Shown here: positions 26,805 through 34,258 of the stretch, in pieces
How the letters are laid out: each line of letters starts with the position of its first letter
How positions within the stretch are numbered: position 1 is the first letter of the stretch
Position numbers and translations under genes: made by a program
NCBI GenBank assembly: GCA_024692605.1
Contig: JAILMQ010000037.1
Span: 1 to 42,685, forward strand
Length of the DNA: 42,685 bases
Direction: 5' to 3'
Source of the DNA: Eubacterium sp.
GTDB lineage: Bacteria > Bacillota > Clostridia > Lachnospirales > Lachnospiraceae
Notes under the pieces: generated by a model
What the model was told of the DNA's origin: nothing
Database searches by the model: none
What the model saw: the letters and a program-made list of their open reading frames with translations, nothing else

Positions 26805-29171
26805 ATGTCGGAGAAAAAGGTATTTCATATCGGTGTGATGGTGGGAAATGTACATACCCAGCATCCCATGGAACTGATCCAGGGAGTCTGCGAAGCAGCA
26901 AAAACAGAAAATGTGAATATATCATTTTTTGTAGGTGCACAGGGAAATGCATTGGATTTCTGGAAAATGGATAATAATGATCTATATGCCTATAACTATC
27001 AGTACAATGCTCTTTATGATTATTCGCTGATAGCCGGTCTAGATGCCCTTATTATTTCTTACGGAACTCTGTGTATCTATCTTGAGAAGGATGACAGGGA
27101 AGCTTTTACCCAAAGATACCGCAGTCTGCCACTGGTAATGACAGAGGAATATGATGAGAATTCCGACGATAGTTTTCTTATGAGTGATAACTTCAAGAGT
27201 ATGTATACCATTATGGACCATTTGTTGGATTTCCATGGTTACAGAAAGATAGTTTTCCTCAGTGGTCCTAAGAATAACAGGGATTCCAATGAAAGAGAAC
27301 GTGCATATCGGGAAGCCATGAAGAAATATAATCTTGAAGTGACTGAGGATATGGTGGAATACGGCGATTATTCTTCAAAAGTGGATCATCTCGTGGAGAA
27401 GCTTCTGGATGCACATCCTGACGCGGAGGCCATTGTTTCTGCGAATGATGAGATGGCTCAGAGTATTTATAATGTTTGCAAGAGAAGGAAGTTGAGACCG
27501 GGAAGAGATATTGCGGTAACCGGCTATGATGATGTAAAGTTTGCCAAGAGAATGGATCCGCCCCTTACAACTGCAAACCAGGATGGGCTGGACATGGGAT
27601 ACAAGGCATTAAAATGTGCTGTATCACTTTGCGAGAATGGTAAATCTCAAAAATATATGCTTCCGGCCAGATTCATGAGAAGAATATCCTGTGGCTGCCG
27701 GGGACGTCGTTCTGAAGATGGCAGAGAGCTAACAGATATTCTTAAATCGATACAGGATAAAAATGATACAGAAAGGATAGAGGCTGCTGTAAGTCTTGCG
27801 GTTTCCAATTCCTATCAGAGCCTTGCACTGGAAGAAACAGGTGAGGAAAAGGGTAGAGAGTTCTTTAGAACCTTAATAGAAATCTTATTGGATATATCCG
27901 ATAAAAAGATCAGATTTCAAGATAAAGAAATAACTGACAAAATAATGTATCAGATGCATAATCTATGTTCAAATGATGAGAACCTTGACTGCTCGGGCTT
28001 TATGAGGTTATTTCATCAGCTGATTCATTATTTTATGGAAAAAGAGAAGGAGTCGGATGTACTTGTTCAGCTGGGACTTATTCTTGAAATTGCTGATAAT
28101 TATATCACTTCTTATGTTATGAGAAGTGATGAAGACAGGATAAATATGCTGCTTAATAAAAACTGGGTGGCACCTGCTTCCATAAGATACATGATCGACA
28201 AGGTTGAAGATGAGAATGAGTTTAACCGTCTTGCTATGGAAAATGTAGTTGCCCAGGGGGCAGAAAGTGCATTTCTTTTCCTGCTGCCGGAGCCTCTGGA
28301 ATGCGACAGGGAAAAGGTCTTTGAATGTCCTGAAATTCTTCATCTTGCAGCAGAGTATAAGGATGGGGCTATCAATGTATATGATAAAGAAAAGCGTCCT
28401 GTAATTACGAAGGAAGAAGGATACGGTGTTCAATTTCCTTCTGATTCAAAACATAATTACGTTACATTTCTCCTTTTTGCAAAGAAATATCAATACGGAA
28501 TACTTGTGTGTGAGATAGATCCTTCCTCCATAGGACTTCTTTATGGAGTGGCACTTCAGATAAGTACGGCAAAGGCATATAAGCAGATAAGTGAACAGGA
28601 GAATGAGGCAAAGCGCCAGCTTTTTGAAACTCTCCGGGAATTGAAGAATAAAAACCAGATGCTGAGCTTTATATCTTCAACAGATGAGCTTACAGGACTT
28701 TATAATAGACGTGGCTTTATTGAAAATGCTGTTGAAGAGGTTAATAAACATATTGGTACTAAGGCAGCTGTCTTTTTCTCTGATCTTGATCATTTGAAAC
28801 AGATAAATGATGAGTTTGGCCATAAGGAAGGCGACTTTGCTCTTAAAAATGCTGCTGAGATAATGAAGAAAGCATTTAATGATTATCGAAGTGAAGGAAC
28901 AGTCTGTGGCCGTATAGGCGGAGATGAGTTTGTATCTTTTATGATATGTGAAAATGAATCTGATGCCGGGGAGGTACTGGATTTACTGAAAAGAAGATGT
29001 GAAGAGTTTAATGAGACTTGTGATAAACCTTACTATGTAGAATTCTCAACAGGAAGCTACATATTCGTCTGCGAGGAAAATTATTCTATTGCAGAGGTTT
29101 CAGAAAAGGCAGATGAATGTCTTTACGAAGAAAAAAAGAAAAGACGTCCTAATGTATTTAAAAAGGGATAA
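26805..29171 (+). CDS. Diguanylate cyclase with LacI-type ligand-binding sensor domain
   Basis: The 788-residue product begins directly with a LacI/GalR-type type I periplasmic-binding fold (FHIGVMVGNVHTQHPMELIQ, then AIVSANDEMAQSIYNVCKRR, then VTGYDDVKFAKRMDPPLTT). There is no DNA-binding helix-turn-helix before it and no signal peptide, so it should sense a ligand in the cytoplasm. A middle region of about 300 residues follows, opening with RRISCGCRGRR and possibly GAF-like, then a coiled segment and a GGDEF domain with intact GGDEF at 705-709. The RxxD inhibitory site is not evident (RSEGTVCGRI). It is the last gene of the cluster and ends in the terminator at 29165. Confidence 0.9.
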   Translation: MSEKKVFHIGVMVGNVHTQHPMELIQGVCEAAKTENVNISFFVGAQGNALDFWKMDNNDLYAYNYQYNALYDYSLIAGLDALIISYGTLCIYLEKDDREAFTQRYRSLPLVMTEEYDENSDDSFLMSDNFKSMYTIMDHLLDFHGYRKIVFLSGPKNNRDSNERERAYREAMKKYNLEVTEDMVEYGDYSSKVDHLVEKLLDAHPDAEAIVSANDEMAQSIYNVCKRRKLRPGRDIAVTGYDDVKFAKRMDPPLTTANQDGLDMGYKALKCAVSLCENGKSQKYMLPARFMRRISCGCRGRRSEDGRELTDILKSIQDKNDTERIEAAVSLAVSNSYQSLALEETGEEKGREFFRTLIEILLDISDKKIRFQDKEITDKIMYQMHNLCSNDENLDCSGFMRLFHQLIHYFMEKEKESDVLVQLGLILEIADNYITSYVMRSDEDRINMLLNKNWVAPASIRYMIDKVEDENEFNRLAMENVVAQGAESAFLFLLPEPLECDREKVFECPEILHLAAEYKDGAINVYDKEKRPVITKEEGYGVQFPSDSKHNYVTFLLFAKKYQYGILVCEIDPSSIGLLYGVALQISTAKAYKQISEQENEAKRQLFETLRELKNKNQMLSFISSTDELTGLYNRRGFIENAVEEVNKHIGTKAAVFFSDLDHLKQINDEFGHKEGDFALKNAAEIMKKAFNDYRSEGTVCGRIGGDEFVSFMICENESDAGEVLDLLKRRCEEFNETCDKPYYVEFSTGSYIFVCEENYSIAEVSEKADECLYEEKKKRRPNVFKKG

Positions 29172-29190
29172 GAGGTCATCCTCTTATCCC
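29165..29190 (+). terminator. Bidirectional terminator containing both stop codons
   Basis: GGGATAAGAGG (29165-29175) pairs with CCTCTTATCCC (29180-29190) around a TCAT loop. T tracts follow on both strands. The stem encodes the stop codons of both converging genes. Confidence 0.85.
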
Positions 29191-30479
29191 ATTTTTGTTG
29201 TAAAACGGATTCTGTAGCCTTCAGATTCCTTTTTTACAATTTTAGCATATGAAGTATTATCATTTTTTGAAATCATTATATTTTGTCTGTCTTCAAGATC
29301 AGTATCTGTTAAAAGGATAGCATATTTCTTATCTTTGGATATTTTACTGAAGTTTCCTTTATATTCCTTTTCCACAACTACTTTTCCGTCAAGCTTGAAG
29401 AAAGAGATTCCTTCAGTATCAGTGGCATCTGTCCATTCAATAACTTTACTCATGGCATTTTCATAGTTCATATCACCAATTCCTGCGATTTCATAGATGT
29501 TCAGTTCCTTCTTGGCACCTTTAGGTAAGAAACTGCTTTCCAAAGAAATGTTAAGTTTTTCAGGAATTAGTTTTTTAGTGTGTTCTGTGATGTAAATCTG
29601 TCCACCAACTGTAAGACTTTCAACACGGCCGGCTATATTAACTGTTTCACCCATACATCCGTATTTCATCTTTTTTTCAGAACCAATATTACCTACAACT
29701 ACAAGTCCGGAATTAATGGCAATGCCCATTTCAAGTTCCGGATAAATCATCTCCTTATTCCATTCATTAACCTGAGTCATTGCATTTTCCATCTCAACTG
29801 CACATTTTAATGCAAGAGAGGCATGGTCTGAATAATCCTTTGGAGCACCGAAGACAACGAATATTCCGTCTCCCAGAAATTCTATTATGGTTCCGTGATA
29901 TTTATCTATAATTGCAGACATTATTTCAAAATAATGATTGAGCATGACAATCAGGTCATCAGAAGGCATCTGGGTACTGAGAGCAGTAAAACCTCTTAGG
30001 TCACTCATAAGGATAGAAACATTCTTTTGTTTGCCACCTCGTTTCTGACCGTCAGGTGTTGAAAGAACATATTCTGCAATATCAGGAGAAGTATATCTGG
30101 AAAATGCTGATTTTACCTTGAAAAGCTGAGTAAGATTAGTGATAACAATAAGATATACGGATAATTCATCTTCAAAATGCTTCATTCTTACATGGAGATT
30201 GAATACATTTCCATCGTTATTGGTATAATCAACTATTCCTTCGTGGGAGTTCATCTTCTGTGATACGGCATCGATGAATATCTGAAGCAGATCGTCATTG
30301 GTGCTTACATATGGGATGGCCTTCCATATCTTCATATTGTTTTCGGCTGAGATTCCGAATAATTCTTCTGCTGCCGGGTTAGTGAATAGAAGATTTCCGG
30401 AGGAAGAAATAATGCATATGGCATCATCAGTATTTTTGATTATAAAGCTTATTTTATTGGTGCTGAGGTCCTGACTCAT
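29184..30479 (-). CDS. PAS domain-class III adenylate/guanylate cyclase
   Basis: The 431-residue protein is predicted to be cytoplasmic: a PAS domain (about 8-118, IIKNTDDAICIISSSGNLLF), then a class III catalytic domain (about 150-310). The metal-binding Asp160 (MSDLRGFT) and Asp204 (FLGDGIFVVFG) and the transition-state Asn281 and Arg285 (TVNIAGRVES) are present. The base-selecting Lys of adenylyl cyclases is Glu200 here (IIEFLGD), and the second position is Gly274 (KYGCMGE), so GTP may be the substrate; ATP cannot be excluded. A beta-rich C-terminal segment of about 95 residues has no family. GGAGGTG lies before the ATG. It is downstream of the tandem cyclic-nucleotide receptor gene, same strand. 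Confidence 0.88.
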   Translation of the reverse strand: MSQDLSTNKISFIIKNTDDAICIISSSGNLLFTNPAAEELFGISAENNMKIWKAIPYVSTNDDLLQIFIDAVSQKMNSHEGIVDYTNNDGNVFNLHVRMKHFEDELSVYLIVITNLTQLFKVKSAFSRYTSPDIAEYVLSTPDGQKRGGKQKNVSILMSDLRGFTALSTQMPSDDLIVMLNHYFEIMSAIIDKYHGTIIEFLGDGIFVVFGAPKDYSDHASLALKCAVEMENAMTQVNEWNKEMIYPELEMGIAINSGLVVVGNIGSEKKMKYGCMGETVNIAGRVESLTVGGQIYITEHTKKLIPEKLNISLESSFLPKGAKKELNIYEIAGIGDMNYENAMSKVIEWTDATDTEGISFFKLDGKVVVEKEYKGNFSKISKDKKYAILLTDTDLEDRQNIMISKNDNTSYAKIVKKESEGYRIRFTTKMG

Positions 30480-30507
30480 ATGACACCTCCATATAAGATG
30501 TTAAAAT

Positions 30508-30531
30508 GCCCGCCCTCACTGGAGAGCGGGC
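30508..30531 (-). terminator. Hairpin between the receptor and cyclase genes
   Basis: GCCCGC-C-CTC-ACTG-GAG-A-GCGGGC forms a GC-rich stem with one mismatch. On the minus strand ATTTTA follows, a weak T tract, so it may only partly end the receptor transcript and reduce cyclase expression. Confidence 0.6.
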
Positions 30532-30545
30532 AAATACATGTAAAA

Positions 30546-31448
30546 TTATTCTTTCCAGTTACTATCAAGCAACTTGCAGGCTGAGATGTAGTCCCTTGTA
30601 AGAAGTCTTAAACGATGAGACATGTGACGAAGGAGCATATCTACTTCAATAGGATTAGACTCGAAGAGTGCTTCCAGATCGTTTTCTCTAATGATTTCAA
30701 CAATCGTACAATCTTCCTCTGTAACAGCTGTAGCACTACGAACCTCGTGATCGATCATTCCCATCTCACCAAAGAAGGTGCCGGACATAAGCTCTGTAAG
30801 CTTTTTCTCATTAGGTGTACCGTAGTCACTGTAGATTCCTACTGAACCACCATGAACTGCATACATACAGTCGCCTTTTTCTCCCTGCTTAAAGATAACA
30901 GTATTTTTGTTATAGGATTCAACCTTGAGAACGGAAGTACCAAAGTCTTCAGTGGCATGTGCTTTTCTGAGTTCCTCAGCACTGGGTTTTGCAAGGTTCT
31001 TTTCTGAGGATTTATAAAATCCCAAATGTTTCTTAATCTTGTTTTTAAGACTATATCTCTTAGTTTCATCTGCGTCAGCTAATTCATTTATTAAGGAATT
31101 AACTTCGCTATAATCATCGGAGAGAGCTCTGATTCTGCTTCCCAGATGCTTCATCAAAGCATATATCTTATCAGGATGCTCTTTGAAGTAGTTATTAAGC
31201 TCATCTTCAGTGATTTCTATTACGCTGGTATCGTCTTCGGCAACAACGGTTGTGCTGCGTGGCCAGGTTTCGATAACTGCCATTTCTCCAAAATACTTTC
31301 CGGCTCCGAGTTCTGTAAGTTTCTGCTGGCCTTCCTGCTGGTAATTAGCATATATTCCTACATTTCCCTCTGTAATCTGGAAAAAGCTATCACCGGAATC
31401 TCCTTCACGGAAAATCACTTCACCCTTGCCAAATTTCTTTTCATTCAT
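30546..31448 (-). CDS. Tandem cyclic-nucleotide-binding domain protein
   Basis: The ATG at 31448 (300 residues) is chosen because AAAGGGGA lies just upstream; the frame extends further without a better site. CNB1 (about 5-110) has the phosphate-binding cassette YFGEMAVIETWPRSTT with Glu55 and Arg64; CNB2 (about 175-290) has FFGEMGMIDHEVRSAT with Glu228 and Arg237. Both therefore keep the residues that grip the cyclic phosphate and ribose. Each ends in a similar helix (LGSRIRAL; MSHRLRLL). There is no helix-turn-helix, kinase or membrane segment, so it is a receptor without a recognised output and probably acts by binding a partner. It precedes the cyclase gene in tandem and is divergent from the sugar-sensing operon. 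Confidence 0.9.
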   Translation of the reverse strand: MNEKKFGKGEVIFREGDSGDSFFQITEGNVGIYANYQQEGQQKLTELGAGKYFGEMAVIETWPRSTTVVAEDDTSVIEITEDELNNYFKEHPDKIYALMKHLGSRIRALSDDYSEVNSLINELADADETKRYSLKNKIKKHLGFYKSSEKNLAKPSAEELRKAHATEDFGTSVLKVESYNKNTVIFKQGEKGDCMYAVHGGSVGIYSDYGTPNEKKLTELMSGTFFGEMGMIDHEVRSATAVTEEDCTIVEIIRENDLEALFESNPIEVDMLLRHMSHRLRLLTRDYISACKLLDSNWKE

Positions 31449-31500
31449 TATGGATCCCCTTTCTGCCAGGTTCATCAGTAAATCAGTAATGCTTACATCT

Positions 31501-31529
31501 AATTTAATACGAATAAAAATATTTGTCAA
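31501..31529 (-). promoter_or_regulatory. Promoter of the receptor-cyclase unit
   Basis: On the minus strand: TTGACA (31529-31524), 17 bases, TAAATT (31506-31501). The -35 is perfect and the -10 matches at four of six. Transcription would begin near 31494. Confidence 0.7.
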
Positions 31530-31540
31530 TTAAACTGATT

Positions 31541-31589
31541 AGCATAATTTTAAGCATAATAGTACATTTTTGGGAATTATTGAATAATT
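31541..31589. promoter_or_regulatory. Repeats in the divergent promoter region
   Basis: AGCATAAT occurs twice 12 bases apart (31541-31548, 31553-31560), and AATTATT-G-AATAATT forms a palindrome (31575-31589) over the -35 of the plus-strand promoter. Both could be regulator sites, though such AT-rich symmetry can arise by chance. Confidence 0.35.
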
Positions 31590-31608
31590 ATTTACTTTAT
31601 GATATAAA
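31580..31608 (+). promoter_or_regulatory. Promoter of the sugar-sensing operon
   Basis: TTGAAT (31580-31585), 17 bases, TATAAA (31603-31608), with an extended -10 (TGA before it). It faces away from the promoter at 31501. Confidence 0.65.
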
Positions 31609-31644
31609 TAAGTTGCTTTAGACTAACCGGGTAGGAGATGGGTT

Positions 31645-32703
31645 TTGAAGAGTGTTAAGGATTTCAATAAAAAAAGACTTCAGCTTATTACAGTGGTTTT
31701 AGGGGTTATGTTCCTTACCACTGTTTTGATGGGTATAGTCTTTTTTTATATTCGTACGAGATATGCTAAGGAGATAATAGAAAAATCGGATTATAAAACC
31801 TACAACAATTATTATGTTCTAATAACTGACAATGCTGAAACGGACTATTGGAGAGGTGTATATAGCGGGGCAGAGAAGGAAGCCGAAAAGCTAAATGCCC
31901 ATGTTGAGGTTATGGGAGAAGGTCTTGATAAGAATCTTACAAAGGAAGATTATATCAGGATCGCATTAAGTGCAGGTGCGGATGGCATAATAGTTGAGGG
32001 TGACGATAATAAAAAGATTCAGCAGCTTCTGCTTATGGCTGATGAATATGGGGTTCCGGTAGTTGCTGTCTCTGAGGATTGTGTGAACAGTGGCAGAAAG
32101 AGTTTTATTGGAGTCAGTAGTTTCAATATAGGCAAGGAATACGGTAATCAGATAGCAGAATATGCTAAGGAAAATGAATCTGAAGATCTGGATGTTATGG
32201 TTCTGATGGATGAAAATATGACCAAGAACAGCCAGACAGTTGTAATGACGGCTATCCGTGAAACTCTGGTAAATAATAATCTTTCAGACAGAGTCAGTCT
32301 TGACAGCAAGGAGGTCAGCAGTAATGTTGACTATGCTGCCGAGGAAGAAATACGTGATATCTTCGTTGGTAATAATGAGATTCCTGATGTCATGATCTGT
32401 CTAAGTGAACAAAGCACTATATGTGCATATCAGGTAGTAGTTGATCATAACAAGGTTGGACAGGTGGAAATCTTCGGATATTATATGTCTGATAAGATAA
32501 GTGAAGCTATTGATAAAAAGATCATCCGTTCTTCTATAGTTGTGGATACAGAGCAGATTGGCTCTACAGCTGTAAAAGCACTGGACGAATATAAGGAAAG
32601 TGGTTATGTAAGTGATTTCTATCTTATAGATACCAGTATAGCCAATTATAAAAATATCGCTTCCTTCATGAAAAAAGAAGAAGGAGGTGAGACGGATGAT
32701 TAG
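31645..32703 (+). CDS. Membrane-anchored sugar-binding sensor protein
   Basis: The start is a TTG at 31645 with GGAG seven bases upstream; no in-frame ATG fits. The 352-residue product has an uncleaved N-terminal membrane segment (about residues 12-36, LITVVLGVMFLTTVLMGIVFF) and a type I sugar-binding fold outside (YYVLITDNAETDYWRGVYSG, then LSAGADGIIVEGDD, then EYGVPVVAVSEDC). It resembles the RbsB/XylF class but is anchored, like XylFII of the XylFII-LytS xylose sensor. It overlaps the kinase gene by 8 bases. It probably presents the sugar signal to the kinase rather than feeding a transporter; the ligand is unknown. Confidence 0.85.
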   Translation: MKSVKDFNKKRLQLITVVLGVMFLTTVLMGIVFFYIRTRYAKEIIEKSDYKTYNNYYVLITDNAETDYWRGVYSGAEKEAEKLNAHVEVMGEGLDKNLTKEDYIRIALSAGADGIIVEGDDNKKIQQLLLMADEYGVPVVAVSEDCVNSGRKSFIGVSSFNIGKEYGNQIAEYAKENESEDLDVMVLMDENMTKNSQTVVMTAIRETLVNNNLSDRVSLDSKEVSSNVDYAAEEEIRDIFVGNNEIPDVMICLSEQSTICAYQVVVDHNKVGQVEIFGYYMSDKISEAIDKKIIRSSIVVDTEQIGSTAVKALDEYKESGYVSDFYLIDTSIANYKNIASFMKKEEGGETDD

Positions 32704-34258
32704 GAAAATCTATCGCTGGTTTAATAACCGCCACCTTTTTACAAAGCTTTCAATGGTTATTGTCGGCACCATGCTGCTGATCCTGACAGTTAATATTTTC
32801 ATGTATGTAAATATTAACCGTATTACAAGGCAGATGGACAGGATATATGCTGAGAATATCCGTCTTAATGAGCTGGAGGATTCCCTGGACGGTCTTCAGT
32901 CAAGTGTTACTGCCTATCTGAATACTAAGAGCACAGATTCTCTTACAGATTATTATAATTATCGTCAGTCGTATCTGAGCCAGCTGTCTGTTCTTGAGAT
33001 GAGAGTAACAGATAATAAGCTTAAGATGATGGAACGAAATATCTACTTTATGTCTCAGGATTATCTTGGCCTTCTGGCGGGGATAGTAGAAGCAAAACGT
33101 GGACGAAATGTAGAAAAATATAAAGAGAATTATGAGGATTCCGAAAAAATATACGGATATATACATTCCTATATATCCAGTCTTAACAGCTACCGGTTCA
33201 GGGGGAATACAGAGAGTTATTCCTATCTTTCATCATCTCTTGCTTTCCTTGAAATCTTCAGTATGGGTATGCTTGTTATAATGGCCATATTTGATATAAT
33301 TCTTGTTGTTTTGGTTACGGGAAATATAACCCGACCTCTTCATGAACTATCTAAGGCTGCTGATAAGGTTTCGGAAGGTAAACTGGATGAGGTAGGACAG
33401 GTTAAGTTCTACAGCCGTGATGAGGTAGGTTCTGTTACTGTGGCCTTTAACCAGATGGTGAGCAGTATTCCTGACTATCTGGACAGGCTTCGTGAGGGCA
33501 TGGAAAAGGAGCAGCTTCTTAAGGAAAAGGAGCTTATGATGGAGGCTAATCTTAAGGATGCCAGGCTGAAGATCCTTCAGGCACAGATCAATCCACATTT
33601 CCTTTTTAATACAATGAATGCAGGAAGTCAGCTGGCTATGATGGAGCATGCTGACAAAACCCATGAATATATTCAGAATGTAGCAACATTTTTCAGATAT
33701 AACATATCCCAGAATGATGAGGTATCTCTCAGTCAGGAGATAGAACTGGTTGATATCTACATATATATACTGAATGTAAGATTTTCCGGAGATATACATT
33801 TTACTAAGAACATTGAGGATGAAAATCTTTTAAATGTTATACTGCCAAGTATGATCATCCAGCCAATAGTTGAGAATTCGGTTAATTACGGAATTCGAAA
33901 CATTGAATGGGAAGGCAGAATAGAATTAAATGTCAATAGAGTTGATGATAATGTATGTATAAGTATTTCTGATAATGGTGTGGGTATGGAGCCGGAGGTT
34001 ATTGAGAGTATTCTAAAAGGTACCTACATTAATTCCGATAAAAAGAAGATTACGGATTCAACCGACATAGAAGAAAAGAAGGGTAATGGGGTAGGTCTCA
34101 GAAATGTTATGGAGAGACTGAGACTTTACTATAATGATAAAAATGATTTTGAGATAATAAGCGCCGGTCGAAACCAGGGCACCGAGGTTGTGATAACTAT
34201 ACCATTACCGGATGAAGCTTATAATCAGACTTTAGAAACCGCGAAAGAGGAAGAATAA
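32696..34258 (+). CDS. LytS/YesM-type sensor histidine kinase
   Basis: The ATG at 32696 lies 9 bases after AGGAGG; the earlier in-frame GTG at 32687 is part of that site. The 520-residue product has membrane segments at about 17-39 and 190-212, enclosing an extracytoplasmic helical region of about 150 residues. A HAMP domain follows (NITRPLHELSKAADKVSEGK), then the His_kinase motif with phospho-acceptor His301 (QINPHFLFNTMN) and the ATPase domain (VENSVNYGI, ISDNGVGMEP, GVGLRNVMERL). It overlaps both neighbours and forms a three-gene sensor with them. Confidence 0.95.
   Translation: MIRKIYRWFNNRHLFTKLSMVIVGTMLLILTVNIFMYVNINRITRQMDRIYAENIRLNELEDSLDGLQSSVTAYLNTKSTDSLTDYYNYRQSYLSQLSVLEMRVTDNKLKMMERNIYFMSQDYLGLLAGIVEAKRGRNVEKYKENYEDSEKIYGYIHSYISSLNSYRFRGNTESYSYLSSSLAFLEIFSMGMLVIMAIFDIILVVLVTGNITRPLHELSKAADKVSEGKLDEVGQVKFYSRDEVGSVTVAFNQMVSSIPDYLDRLREGMEKEQLLKEKELMMEANLKDARLKILQAQINPHFLFNTMNAGSQLAMMEHADKTHEYIQNVATFFRYNISQNDEVSLSQEIELVDIYIYILNVRFSGDIHFTKNIEDENLLNVILPSMIIQPIVENSVNYGIRNIEWEGRIELNVNRVDDNVCISISDNGVGMEPEVIESILKGTYINSDKKKITDSTDIEEKKGNGVGLRNVMERLRLYYNDKNDFEIISAGRNQGTEVVITIPLPDEAYNQTLETAKEEE

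Noticed and set aside
26805-27700. LacI-family repressor
   Set aside because: The ligand-binding fold begins at residue 6 with no preceding DNA-binding domain, and the frame continues to a GGDEF domain.
30546-31448. Crp/Fnr-type transcription factor
   Set aside because: Both halves are cNMP-binding domains; no helix-turn-helix follows either one.
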